The position numbers and the translations under genes are program-made. From Conexibacter sp. CPCC 206217 (lineage in GTDB: Bacteria; Actinomycetota; Thermoleophilia; Solirubrobacterales; Solirubrobacteraceae), in the NCBI RefSeq assembly GCF_030646165.1, contig NZ_JAUTDO010000007.1:62001-126000 (forward strand): DNA of 64,000 bases. The letters are read 5' to 3'. The notes under the pieces are model-generated. The model had not been told where the DNA came from, did not search any database, and worked only from the letters and a program-made list of their open reading frames with translations. Each line of letters begins with the position of its first letter. Position 1 is the first letter of the stretch. Positions 42,491 through 51,356 of this stretch are shown here, in pieces.

Positions 42491-42634
42491 TCGTTCTCGG
42501 GCACGTAACATCCCGGCCGCGCGATCGTGTGAGGCCCGTAGCTCGTCACAGCCTCCAGCGCAAGATCTTTGCGCACCGTGCGAAAGCGGACGGAGTTCTG
42601 GACTTGGGGGCCGCTTGGTGGGGAAGATAGTGCG

Positions 42635-44974
42635 ATGTCAGCGTCCGCCGTGTCTTCTGCCGACCTGCAGGTCCTGAACGCAGTGCAGGAGCGGGTGCTG
42701 TGGCTCGCGACCTCGATCGTGCATCACGCCAACAGAGTTCGCAGCACGCGCTCCGGGGTGAAGGTCGGCGGGCACCAGGCGTCGTCGGCTTCGATCGCTT
42801 CGATCATGACCGCGCTCTGGTTCCATCAGCTGCGCGCGCCGGACCGGGTCTCCGTCAAGCCGCACGCCGCTCCGGTGCTGCATGCGATCGAGTACCTGCT
42901 GGGGCAGCTCGACGCGCGCCACCTGACGACGCTGCGCGCGTTCGGCGGGCTGCAGTCGTATCCGAGCCGGCTGAAGGATCCCGTGCCGGCCGACTTCTCG
43001 ACGGGCTCGGTCGGGATCGGGGCGACCGCGCCGATCTGGAGCGCGCTGGCGCACCGCTACGTCGCGGGGCACTTCGAGGTCCCGCAGGGCGGGCGGCAGA
43101 TCGCTCTGCTGGGCGACGCGGAGCTGGACGAGGGCGCCTGCTGGGAGGCGATCGTCGACCCGCTCGTGTCGAGACTCGGCGAGGTCCTCTGGATCGTCGA
43201 CCTCAACCGCCAGTCGCTCGACCGCGTCGTGCCGGAGATCGCGGCACGGCGAATCACCGGGATGTTCGAGGCGGCCGGTTGGCACGCGATCACGGTCAAG
43301 TACGGGCGCCGGCTGCAAAGCCTGTTCGAGCGCGACGGCGGCTACGCGCTGCGGCGGCGCATCGACGCGATGACCAACGAGGAGTTCCAGCGGCTGCTGC
43401 GCGCGTCCGCGGACGAGGTCCGGGAGCGGCTGCCGGGCGGCGGCGGTGGCGGGAGCAGCGGCGACCCCGGCGCCATCGCTCACCTCATCGCCGACCTCAC
43501 CGACGCGGAGCTGCTCGCCGCCGTGCGCGACCTCGGCGGGCACGACCTCGGGCTGCTGCTCGACGCCTACGCCGAGGCGGATGCGGTCGTCGACCGGCCG
43601 TCGGTGATCGTCGCGTACACGATCAAGGCGTGGCGGCTGCCGACGCAGGGGCATCCGGCCAACCACTCGGCGCTGCTCACGACCGAGCAGTGGGAGCGGC
43701 TCGCGCCCGAGCTGGGCGCCGACGCGGCCGACCCGTGGGCGCGCTTCGCCGAAGAATCGCCGGAGGCGCGGGTGTGCGAGGAAACGGCGGCGCGCCTCAC
43801 GCGCGCGGCCGACAGGCCCGCGGCCCCGCCGACGATCCCGCCCGACGTCGGCCGCGGCCACGCCGGTACCGCCTCCACGCAGCAGGCGTTCGGGCGCTTC
43901 TTCGTCGACCTCGCGCACGCCGCGCCGGAGGTCGCCGAGCACGTCGTGACGGTCAGCCCCGACGTCGCCTCGTCGACCAACCTCGGCGGCTGGATCAACC
44001 GCGTCGGCGTCTGGAGCCCCGGCGACCGCGTCGACTGGTTCGCCGACGACACCGACACGCTGATGCGCTGGCGCGAGTCCGAGCACGGGCAGCACCTGGA
44101 GCTGGGGATCGCGGAGGGCAACCTCGTCGGCCTGCTCGCCGAGCTGGGCCTGACGTGGTCGCGCGACGGCCGGCCGCTGCTGCCGATCGGCACGCTCTAC
44201 GACCCGTTCGTGACGCGGGCATTGGAGCCGTGGTCGTTCGGCATGTACGCGGGCGCGCAGTCGATCCTCGTCGGGACGCCGTCGGGCGTGACGCTCGCGC
44301 CCGAGGGCGGCGCGCACCAGTCGATCGTGACGCCCTCGGTCGGGCTGGAGCAACCGCGCTGCATCGCCTGGGAGCCGGCGTTCGGGCAGGACCTCGAATG
44401 GGCGCTGCTCGACGCGCTCTCGCGGCTCGGCAGACGAGACGGCTGCTCGGCCTACTTCCGCCTCACGACACGTCCGCTCGACCAGGCGTTGGCGCGCGTG
44501 CCGGACGACGACCCCGCCGCGCGCGAGCGCCGGCGCCGCCAGGTGCTCGCGGGCGGCTACGCACTGCGCCGCAGCGAAGCGGCCCCCGTCGTGACGCTGG
44601 TCGGCGCCGGCGCGATCATGCCCGAGCTGCTGCAAGCGGCCGACGAGCTGGACGCGGCCGGTCGCGCCACCGACGTCGTCTGCCTCACCTCGGCCGACCT
44701 CGTCTTCCGCGCGCTGCAGGCGCGCCAGGGGCTCGCCGACGGCGGCGACGCGATCCTCGACGAGCTGTTCCCGCCCGCGCGCGCGGCGCCGATCGTCAGC
44801 GTGCTCGACGGCCACCCGCACACGCTCAGCTTCCTGTCGGCGATCCGCTGCACGCCGATCGCCTGCCTGGGGGTGACCGACTTCGGTCAGTCCGGCGACG
44901 TCGAGGACCTCTACCGCAACTTCGGCATCGACGCCGACACGATCGTCGGCGCCGCGCTGGACCTGCTGGGGTGA
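42635..44974 (+). CDS. AceE/transketolase-like ThDP-dependent enzyme
   Basis: A 779-residue homodimeric-E1-like thiamine diphosphate enzyme, with transketolase N-, Pyr- and C-domains. The ThDP motif is GDAELDEGACWEAI (near 164) with Asn about 25 residues on (WIVDLNRQ). VKVGGHQASSASIASIMTALW and YTIKAWRLPTQGHPANHSALL are AceE-like; the pyrimidine domain has ELGIAEGNLVGLLAELG with the catalytic Glu. It would decarboxylate a 2-oxo acid or transfer a ketol unit. No E2/E3 genes are adjacent, and at 779 residues it is shorter than AceE (about 890-930). A Gly-rich linker (GGGGGGSSG) interrupts the N-domain. GGGGAAG precedes the ATG. Confidence 0.82.
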   Translation: MSASAVSSADLQVLNAVQERVLWLATSIVHHANRVRSTRSGVKVGGHQASSASIASIMTALWFHQLRAPDRVSVKPHAAPVLHAIEYLLGQLDARHLTTLRAFGGLQSYPSRLKDPVPADFSTGSVGIGATAPIWSALAHRYVAGHFEVPQGGRQIALLGDAELDEGACWEAIVDPLVSRLGEVLWIVDLNRQSLDRVVPEIAARRITGMFEAAGWHAITVKYGRRLQSLFERDGGYALRRRIDAMTNEEFQRLLRASADEVRERLPGGGGGGSSGDPGAIAHLIADLTDAELLAAVRDLGGHDLGLLLDAYAEADAVVDRPSVIVAYTIKAWRLPTQGHPANHSALLTTEQWERLAPELGADAADPWARFAEESPEARVCEETAARLTRAADRPAAPPTIPPDVGRGHAGTASTQQAFGRFFVDLAHAAPEVAEHVVTVSPDVASSTNLGGWINRVGVWSPGDRVDWFADDTDTLMRWRESEHGQHLELGIAEGNLVGLLAELGLTWSRDGRPLLPIGTLYDPFVTRALEPWSFGMYAGAQSILVGTPSGVTLAPEGGAHQSIVTPSVGLEQPRCIAWEPAFGQDLEWALLDALSRLGRRDGCSAYFRLTTRPLDQALARVPDDDPAARERRRRQVLAGGYALRRSEAAPVVTLVGAGAIMPELLQAADELDAAGRATDVVCLTSADLVFRALQARQGLADGGDAILDELFPPARAAPIVSVLDGHPHTLSFLSAIRCTPIACLGVTDFGQSGDVEDLYRNFGIDADTIVGAALDLLG

Positions 44975-45079
44975 CGCTCAGCCGGCCGCGGCCGTCGAGC
45001 CGAGCGCGTCCGCGAGGCTCGCGCGGGAGCCCCGGGGACCGGACGCGACGAGCGCCGGCCTCGGGGCGTCGGCGCGCCG

Positions 45080-45487
45080 CTATTCGGCCGGCGGCGCCTC
45101 CACGACGGCGATGTGGTTGCCGTCGGGGTCGCGCATCATGAACAGCAGCGGGGCCCCGGGGGAGGTCATCGGCTCGGAGTCGAGGTCGATCCCGCCGATC
45201 GCCTTCAGCCGCGCGTACTCGGCGTGCACGTCGGCGGTCTCGACGCCGATGCCGCTGCCGCCGGGAGGTCGGCCCATCGGCGGGTTCAGCGCGAGGCGGG
45301 CGGTCGAGCCGGGCGGGGCGACCTCGACCCAGCGCATCTCGCCGTTCTCGCCGAAGGTGACGTCGGCACGCAGCTCGAAGCCGAGCTTCTCGGTGTAGAA
45401 CGCGATCGCCGCGTCCTGGTCGGCGACGGCGAACATCGCGACGCCGATGTTCGTGAGCGTGGTGGGGGCCTGCGTGGAATCTGTCAT
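45080..45487 (-). CDS. VOC-family (glyoxalase/bleomycin resistance) protein
   Basis: A 135-residue VOC-fold protein. NIGVAMFAVADQDAAIAFYTEKLGFELRAD is the standard first beta-alpha-beta motif, and FMMRDPDGNHIAVVEAP is the C-terminal metal-binding half. Metal ligands are probably Glu and His residues in these motifs. Function could be lyase, dioxygenase-like or binding; not assignable. The start at MTDSTQ is chosen because upstream in-frame codons run through a tandem-repeat region. It converges on the ThDP-enzyme gene and diverges from the flavoprotein operon. Confidence 0.85.
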   Translation of the reverse strand: MTDSTQAPTTLTNIGVAMFAVADQDAAIAFYTEKLGFELRADVTFGENGEMRWVEVAPPGSTARLALNPPMGRPPGGSGIGVETADVHAEYARLKAIGGIDLDSEPMTSPGAPLLFMMRDPDGNHIAVVEAPPAE

Positions 45488-45508
45488 GCCCTCTAGACCG
45501 GGCCACCG

Positions 45509-45532
45509 CGCGAAACTCATCGCGAAACTCAT
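45509..45532. repeat. Two direct 12-bp repeats CGCGAAACTCAT
   Basis: Two adjacent identical copies in the divergent promoter region between the VOC gene and the flavoprotein operon. An inverted partial copy, ATGAGTT, lies at 45592-45598. They may be regulator-binding half-sites. Confidence 0.55.
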
Positions 45533-45722
45533 CGCAGGCCTTCGAAAAGCTCGCGACAGCCTCCAGAGAACCCGCGAGTTCACTAGGTGAAATGAGTTCT
45601 ACTGTGACACCGGACACATAGGTCGATTATTAAATGGATAGGATCGGTCGGGAAAGGTGACATGAAGGTCGCGTTTGCCCTGCGGGGGGTGGCAGCGGTC
45701 GCATAGACAGGGAGAGCAACGG

Positions 45723-47219
45723 ATGACGAAGACGGGCCCTTGGGACCACGTCCATGACGTGGTGGTCGCCGGTTACGGTTACGCGGGCGGTCGTGCCGCC
45801 GTCGCAGCCGCCGACGCGGGCGCGGAGGTGCTGCTGCTGGAGAAGGACACCAACCCCGGCGGCAACTCGATCCTGTCCGGCGGGAGCTGCGTCTTCGGCA
45901 CGGACCACGACGCGACGCTGGCGTACCTGCGCGCGACCTGCGACGGGACCACCGACGACGAGGTGCTGGACGCGTTCGCGGCCGGGCTCGTCGGCATACC
46001 CGCCGACCTGACGCAGCTGGCGGCGGCGGTCGGGCGCGAGATCGTGCACGAGCCGCGCACGGGCAACTACCCCTTTCCCGGCTACGAGCAGCTGCGCTCC
46101 GCGCGCGTGACGCGCGGCGACGACTTCGACGGCTTCGACTGGGTCACGGGCGCGCGCGCCGGCGCGACGCTCTTCCACGTGCTGATGGAGAACGTCCGCC
46201 AGCGCGAGCAGATCACCGTGCAGTTGCAGACGACCGTGCGCGAGCTGATCGTGCAGGACGGCCGCGTCGTCGGCTGCGAGATCGAGCGCGACGGCCGCGT
46301 CGAGCGGATCGGCGCGCGCCGCGGCGTGGTCCTCTGCACCGGCGGCTTCGAGCACAACGAGCGGCTGATCCGCCACTACGTCGGCTCCGCGGACATGACC
46401 TCGATGAGCCCGCTGACGAACACCGGCGACGGGATCCTGATGGGCCAGAAGGTCGGCGCCGCGCTGTGGCACATGAACCACCTGCACGGCAGCTACGGCT
46501 ACCGCCTGCCCGACGTCGCGGTCGCGATCCGCCACGCGGTCGCGGGCCCGCGCGGAGCGGCGCAGAAGATGCCCTGGATCGTCGTCGACGGCACCGGCCA
46601 GCGCTTCATGAACGAGTACCCGCCGGCGTCGCAGGACACGCCGATCCGCGACCTGATCCGCTTCGATCCGGACACCCAGACCTACCCGCGCATCCCGGCC
46701 TACCTCGTCTTCGACGAGGAGGGCCGCAAGAACGGTCCGATCGGCCGCCCGGCGATGAAGGACGTCGCGTCGGCGTACGAGTGGAGCCGCGACAACCTGC
46801 GCGAGGTCGAGCGCGGCTACATCAAGGTCGCGCAGACGATCGAGGAGCTGGCGCAGGCGATCGGTGCGCCGGTCGGGAACGTCGAGCGGACGCTGAGCGA
46901 CTGGAACCGCGACGCGCGCGGCGAGTCCGACGACCAGTACGGCCGGCCCGGCTGGAGCCGCCTGCCGATCGCGACGGCGCCGTACTACGTGATCCAGGTC
47001 CACCCGATCATCACCAACACGCAGGGCGGCCTCGTCCACGACGCCGACCAGCGCGTGCTGGACCCCTTCGGCGCCTCCATCCCCGGCCTCTACAAGGCCG
47101 GCGAGAACGGCTCGATCTTCGGTCACCTCTACCTGCTCGGCGGCAACAACTCCGAGTGCTTCATCGGCGGCAAGGTCGCCGGCGAGCAGGTAGCCGCCGA
47201 GACGCCGTGGACGGCCTGA
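45723..47219 (+). CDS. FAD-dependent reductase/dehydrogenase (fumarate-reductase-like flavoprotein)
   Basis: A 498-residue FAD_binding_2 flavoprotein, in the fumarate reductase / ketosteroid dehydrogenase / tricarballylate dehydrogenase superfamily. The FAD motif is VVVAGYGYAGGRAAVAAADAGAEVLLLEK, then NPGGNSILSGG; VVLCTGGFEHNERLI and LYKAGENGSIFGHLYLLGGNN complete the site. It has no signal peptide or haem motif, so it is a soluble enzyme. The substrate is unknown; an enoate or C-C double bond acid is typical. It is probably cotranscribed with the following iron/phosphonate-type ABC transporter, which may bring in its substrate. GGGAGAGCAACGG precedes the ATG. Confidence 0.85.
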   Translation: MTKTGPWDHVHDVVVAGYGYAGGRAAVAAADAGAEVLLLEKDTNPGGNSILSGGSCVFGTDHDATLAYLRATCDGTTDDEVLDAFAAGLVGIPADLTQLAAAVGREIVHEPRTGNYPFPGYEQLRSARVTRGDDFDGFDWVTGARAGATLFHVLMENVRQREQITVQLQTTVRELIVQDGRVVGCEIERDGRVERIGARRGVVLCTGGFEHNERLIRHYVGSADMTSMSPLTNTGDGILMGQKVGAALWHMNHLHGSYGYRLPDVAVAIRHAVAGPRGAAQKMPWIVVDGTGQRFMNEYPPASQDTPIRDLIRFDPDTQTYPRIPAYLVFDEEGRKNGPIGRPAMKDVASAYEWSRDNLREVERGYIKVAQTIEELAQAIGAPVGNVERTLSDWNRDARGESDDQYGRPGWSRLPIATAPYYVIQVHPIITNTQGGLVHDADQRVLDPFGASIPGLYKAGENGSIFGHLYLLGGNNSECFIGGKVAGEQVAAETPWTA

Positions 47220-47254
47220 CCACCTCCCCTTCCGAGACAGAGAGAACTTCACGA

Positions 47255-48418
47255 ATGTCACGACCGACCATCTCCAAGCCGGGCCTGGCCGCGGTGCTCG
47301 CAGCGCTGACCCTGTCGTTGTCGCTGGCCGCCTGCGGTGGCGGCGCGGCCGACGTCGGCTCGGCGCCCGGCGCCGACACGAACGCCAGCAGCGGCGACTC
47401 GAAGGCCCAGCAGGTCTACGCCGACCTCGACGCGAAGGGCGCCGACGGTCCCGAGGCGGCGGTCGCGCCCGCCAGAGACGAGGGCGAGGTCTCCTGGTAC
47501 ACGACGATCACGGGCGCCGACCCCGTCGGCAAGGCCTTCTCCGACAGATACGGGATCAAGGTCAACATCTTCCGCGGCAACGCCGAGACGGTCCTGCAGC
47601 GGGCGCTGCAGGAGGGTCAGGCCGGTCGCCCCGGCGCGGACGTCGTCGAAGGCAGCTTCGTGACGATGGAGGCGCTCGGCAGAGAGAGACTGCTCGGCGA
47701 CTTCAGAGGACCGTCCTTGGCGGATCTGCCGGACAACGCCAGATTCGACGGCTGGGCCGCGGACCGGCTCAACGTGCTGCTGCCGGCGTGGAACACCGAC
47801 CTGATCAGAGCCGGCGACGAGCCGAGATCGTGGGAGGACCTCGCCGACCCCAGATACAAGGGCAGAATCCAGCTCGAGATCGGCGACAGCGACTGGTTCG
47901 CGTATGTCACGAACTACTGGCTCAGAGAGGGCAAGAGCCAGGCCGAGGTCGACAGGCTGTGGCAGGCGATCGCCGCCAACGCGGTCACCGCGAAGGGCCA
48001 CTCGACGATGGTCGAGATGCTCGCCGCGGGCCAGACGGCGATCAACGCGATGGCGTACAGCTATGACATCCGCAACACCAGAGACGAGGGCGCGCCGGTC
48101 GCCTACACCGGCGCCGACGGCACGACCTCGACGCCCGGCTTCGCGCGCCCCAACGGCGCCGGCCTGACGAGCGAGGCGCCGCATCCCAACGCCGGCTGGC
48201 TGTTCGAGAACTGGCTGCTGTCGCCCGAGGGCCAGAAGGCGCTGTTGGAGGCGGGCGTCACCCCGGTGCGCCGCGACGTGCCCGGCGACAACACGCTCGA
48301 CGGCGTCAGATTCGTCACCTTCGACCCGGCCGAGTACACGCAGGACGCCGCCGGCTGGGACAGAAGATACGACGAGCTGCTGCGCGGCGTGACGGCGGTC
48401 AAGCAGGACGACAACTGA
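47255..48418 (+). CDS. ABC substrate-binding lipoprotein, iron/phosphonate (FbpA/AfuA) type
   Basis: A 387-residue receptor with signal peptide and lipobox LAACG. The fold is of the Fe3+/2-aminoethylphosphonate group: GEVSWYTTITGADPVGKAFSDRYGIKVNIFRG, VEGSFVTMEALGRE, and LPAWNTDLI. The iron-binding Tyr pair of FbpA is not evident, so the ligand may be an organic anion (phosphonate, carboxylate). The downstream gene starts immediately at the stop codon. About 15 of 26 arginines use AGA, a strong contrast with the upstream flavoprotein gene, where AGA is practically absent. Confidence 0.88.
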   Translation: MSRPTISKPGLAAVLAALTLSLSLAACGGGAADVGSAPGADTNASSGDSKAQQVYADLDAKGADGPEAAVAPARDEGEVSWYTTITGADPVGKAFSDRYGIKVNIFRGNAETVLQRALQEGQAGRPGADVVEGSFVTMEALGRERLLGDFRGPSLADLPDNARFDGWAADRLNVLLPAWNTDLIRAGDEPRSWEDLADPRYKGRIQLEIGDSDWFAYVTNYWLREGKSQAEVDRLWQAIAANAVTAKGHSTMVEMLAAGQTAINAMAYSYDIRNTRDEGAPVAYTGADGTTSTPGFARPNGAGLTSEAPHPNAGWLFENWLLSPEGQKALLEAGVTPVRRDVPGDNTLDGVRFVTFDPAEYTQDAAGWDRRYDELLRGVTAVKQDDN

Positions 48419-50107
48419 GTGCGCGAGCGCCTGCGCGACCCGCGCACGTACATCGTGGGGGCGGCGATCCTGATCGTCGCCTACCTGGTGCTGGTGCCTC
48501 TGATCTACCTCTTCAGAGACACCTTCACCGGCCGCTCCGGCCTGTCGTTCGCCGCCTTCTCACGCGCCTACGGCGGCGACACGCAGGCGGGGCGGATGCT
48601 GTTCAACTCGCTCGCGTTCAGCGCCGGGTCGGCGGCGCTGTCGCTGGTCGTCGGCACGGTGCTGGCGTACGTGCAGGTGCGCACCGACGCGCCGTTCAAA
48701 GGTCTCTTCTTCGCCGCGTCGCTGGTCCCGCTCGTGATCCCGGGGATCCTCTACGCGGTCTCCTGGATCTTCCTCGCCGACCCCAACGTCGGCCTGCTCA
48801 ACACGCTCGCGCTGGAGCCGCTGACCGGGCAGTCGCTGAACGTGTTCGGGATGGGCGGGATGATCTGGGTGCAGGGACTGCACTACGCGCCCGTCGCGTT
48901 CCTGCTGATGGTCGCCGCCTTCCGCGCGATCGACCCCTCGCTGGAGGAGTCGGCGCTGATGAGCGGCGCGCGCCAGCTGACGGTGATCCGCCGCGTCACG
49001 GTCCCGGTGCTGCGGCCGGCGTTCGTCGCCGCGGTGCTGCTGCTGTTCGTGCAGTCCTTGGAGAGCTTCGAGGTGCCGGCGCTGCTGGGGCTGCAGAACG
49101 GCACGTACGTCTTCACGAGCCGCATCTACCTGTCGCTGCAGTCGTACCCGATCGACTACGGCACCGCCGGCGCGTACGCGATCACGCTGCTGGCGATCGC
49201 GACCGCGGGCGTGCTGATGGGCTCGCGCCTGACGCGCAGATCGTCGGACTTCCAGACGATCACCGGCAAGGCGTTCCGGCCGCGGCCGGTGGCGCTGGGG
49301 CGGGCGCGGCCGTGGGTCGGCGCCGGCGTGCTGGCGTACTTCGTGGTGGCGGTCGTGCTGCCGGTCGCGGTGCTGATCTACGCCTCGCTGCTGAAGTTCT
49401 ACGCGAAGCCGTCGGCGAGAACCTTCGACACGATCTCGCTCGGCAACTACCGCGCGATCTTCGAGAACGACACGACGATCACGGCGTTCAAGAACTCGCT
49501 GATCCTCGGGCTCGGCGCCGCCGCCGTCGTGATGCTGCTGACGAGCGTGATCGCCTGGACCGTCGTGCGCACGAGAGCGCGCGGCCGCGCCGCGCTGGAC
49601 CTGCTGACGTTCATCCCGATCGTGATCCCGGGGTTGGTGATCGGCCTGGCGCTGTCGTTCGTCTACCTGCGCTCGAGCCTGCCGATCTACGGGACGCTGC
49701 TGATCCTGCTGATCGCGTACACGACGAAGTTCCTGCCGTACGGGATGCGCTACGCCTCGGGCGCGATGGCGCAGATGTCCTCAGAGCTGGAGGAGTCGGC
49801 GATGGTGTCGGGCGCCTCCTGGCTGCAGACGTTCCGGCGCGTGCTGCTGCCCCTGGCCAGCAGCGGGATCCTCGTCGGCTTCGTCTACATCCTGATCGTC
49901 TCGTTCCGCGAGCTGTCGAGCGCGATCCTGCTCTACAGCCCCGGCAAGGAGGTCGTCTCGGTGCTGCTGTGGGAGCAGTTCGAGAACGGCAAGCTGACGA
50001 CCGTCGCCGCGATCGGCGTCGTGATGATCGCGATCCTGACCGCGCTCGTGGCGATCGCCTACAAGCTCGGCGCCCGCTTCGGATTGGAGTCCACCGATGA
50101 CCGCTGA
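48419..50107 (+). CDS. Double-module ABC permease, FbpB/AfuB type
   Basis: A 562-residue permease made of two fused six-helix modules, each with an EAA loop: EESALMSGARQLTVIRRVTVPVLRPA in module 1 and EESAMVSGASWLQTFRRVLLPLASS in module 2. This is standard for iron/phosphonate-type importers such as FbpB. The GTG start directly follows the receptor stop. Four AGA arginine codons are seen: two fall in predicted extracellular loops (after helix 1 and helix 7), two in cytoplasmic parts. Confidence 0.92.
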   Translation: MRERLRDPRTYIVGAAILIVAYLVLVPLIYLFRDTFTGRSGLSFAAFSRAYGGDTQAGRMLFNSLAFSAGSAALSLVVGTVLAYVQVRTDAPFKGLFFAASLVPLVIPGILYAVSWIFLADPNVGLLNTLALEPLTGQSLNVFGMGGMIWVQGLHYAPVAFLLMVAAFRAIDPSLEESALMSGARQLTVIRRVTVPVLRPAFVAAVLLLFVQSLESFEVPALLGLQNGTYVFTSRIYLSLQSYPIDYGTAGAYAITLLAIATAGVLMGSRLTRRSSDFQTITGKAFRPRPVALGRARPWVGAGVLAYFVVAVVLPVAVLIYASLLKFYAKPSARTFDTISLGNYRAIFENDTTITAFKNSLILGLGAAAVVMLLTSVIAWTVVRTRARGRAALDLLTFIPIVIPGLVIGLALSFVYLRSSLPIYGTLLILLIAYTTKFLPYGMRYASGAMAQMSSELEESAMVSGASWLQTFRRVLLPLASSGILVGFVYILIVSFRELSSAILLYSPGKEVVSVLLWEQFENGKLTTVAAIGVVMIAILTALVAIAYKLGARFGLESTDDR

Positions 50108-50123
50108 CGGAAGGAGCGGCGCC

Positions 50124-51293
50124 ATGCTGACGATCGAGTCGCTGTCCAAGAGCTACGGAGAGCACCGGCCGCGCTCTGGGGACGGCGAGGCCGAGGGCGA
50201 GGGCGCTGCGCCCGAACGCGTCAACGCCGTCGACGCCGTCAGCCTCGAGATCCAGGCGGGGGAGCTGTTCACGCTGCTCGGTCCGTCCGGCTGCGGCAAG
50301 ACGACGACGCTGCGTTCGATCGCGGGGCTCGAGCGGCCCGACAGGGGCCGGATCCTGCTCGGCGAGAGAGTGCTGTTCGACGGCTCCAGCGGCGTCAGCG
50401 TGCCGGCGAACAAGCGCGGCCTGGGGATGGTCTTCCAGTCGTACGCGATCTGGCCGCACATGACGGTCTTCCAGAACGCCTCCTTCCCGCTCGACGTGCT
50501 GCCGCGCCGCAAGCGTCCCGCGAAGGCGGAGATCCGCGCGCGCGTGGAGCGCGTGCTGGAGGTGACGGAGCTGTCGAGCTTCGCCGACCGGCGGGCGACG
50601 AAGCTGTCGGGCGGCCAGCAGCAGCGGCTGGCGCTGGCACGCGCGCTGGCGACGCAGCCGGACGTGATGCTGCTCGACGAGCCGCTCTCCAACCTCGACG
50701 CGAAGCTGCGCGAGACGATGCGCTTCGAGCTGACGCGCCTGCAGCGCGAGCTCGGCCTGACGACGATCTACGTCACGCACGACCAGACCGAGGCGCTGGC
50801 GATGTCGAGTCGGATCGCGGTGCTGAACGAGGGCAGGGTCGAGCAGGTCGGCCGCCCCCGCGACGTCTACACGCGCCCGCAGTCCCGTTTCGTCGCCGAG
50901 TTCATCGGCACGAGCAACTTCATCGCCGGGAGGGTCGGCGAGCGGGTCGGCGAGCTGGTCCGGATCGAGACGGCGGCGACGCCGGTCTGGAGCGCGGCGG
51001 GCGCCGCGACGCCTGCGCAGGGCAGCGAAGTGCTGCTCGCGATTCGCCCGGAGAGCTTGCGGGTGGCGGCGGCGTCGTCGACCGAGCCGCTCGCCGCAGG
51101 CGCCGCGACGCGCAACGAATGGCCGGCGACCGTCGTCAGCCAGGCGTTCCTCGGCGACAGCATCGACTACGTCCTCGCCGCCGGCCCGACCGAGCTGCGC
51201 GCCCGCTGCAACCCCTCCGTCGCCCTCGCCCCCGGCGCCCCGGCCCACGTCGCGGTCGACCCCGCGGACGTGCTGGTGATGCCGGCGGCGTGA
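50124..51293 (+). CDS. ABC transporter ATPase, FbpC/PotA type
   Basis: A 389-residue ATPase with a TOBE domain. Walker A GPSGCGKTT, Q-loop FQSYAIWPHMTV, signature LSGGQQQR, Walker B VMLLDEPLSNLD and H-loop VTHDQTEAL are complete. A C-terminal TOBE-like region begins near 270 (EVLLAIRPESLRV). An acidic insertion (residues about 16-33) precedes the first beta-hairpin. GGAAGGAGC eight bases upstream supports the start at 50124. An ATG at 50097 overlapping the permease gene is the alternative and would give coupling. It completes the receptor-permease-ATPase set. Confidence 0.92.
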   Translation: MLTIESLSKSYGEHRPRSGDGEAEGEGAAPERVNAVDAVSLEIQAGELFTLLGPSGCGKTTTLRSIAGLERPDRGRILLGERVLFDGSSGVSVPANKRGLGMVFQSYAIWPHMTVFQNASFPLDVLPRRKRPAKAEIRARVERVLEVTELSSFADRRATKLSGGQQQRLALARALATQPDVMLLDEPLSNLDAKLRETMRFELTRLQRELGLTTIYVTHDQTEALAMSSRIAVLNEGRVEQVGRPRDVYTRPQSRFVAEFIGTSNFIAGRVGERVGELVRIETAATPVWSAAGAATPAQGSEVLLAIRPESLRVAAASSTEPLAAGAATRNEWPATVVSQAFLGDSIDYVLAAGPTELRARCNPSVALAPGAPAHVAVDPADVLVMPAA

Positions 51294-51356
51294 GCGGCGA
51301 CACGCTCTAACGTGTGACGCTCGACCGTCCCGACAGGAACCTGATCCAGGAGCCCG

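Larger units (their letters stand above)
41876..42634. other. Gene-poor, structured stretch
   Basis: About 760 bases with no convincing full gene, lower coding bias and unusually AT-rich patches. It holds a possible 50-codon reverse ORF, a tRNA-Ser 3'-end-like fragment, two small hairpins with the same TGACT loop and a perfect 10-bp hairpin (all listed separately). It may be a decayed insertion or a regulatory RNA region for the downstream gene. Confidence 0.5.
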
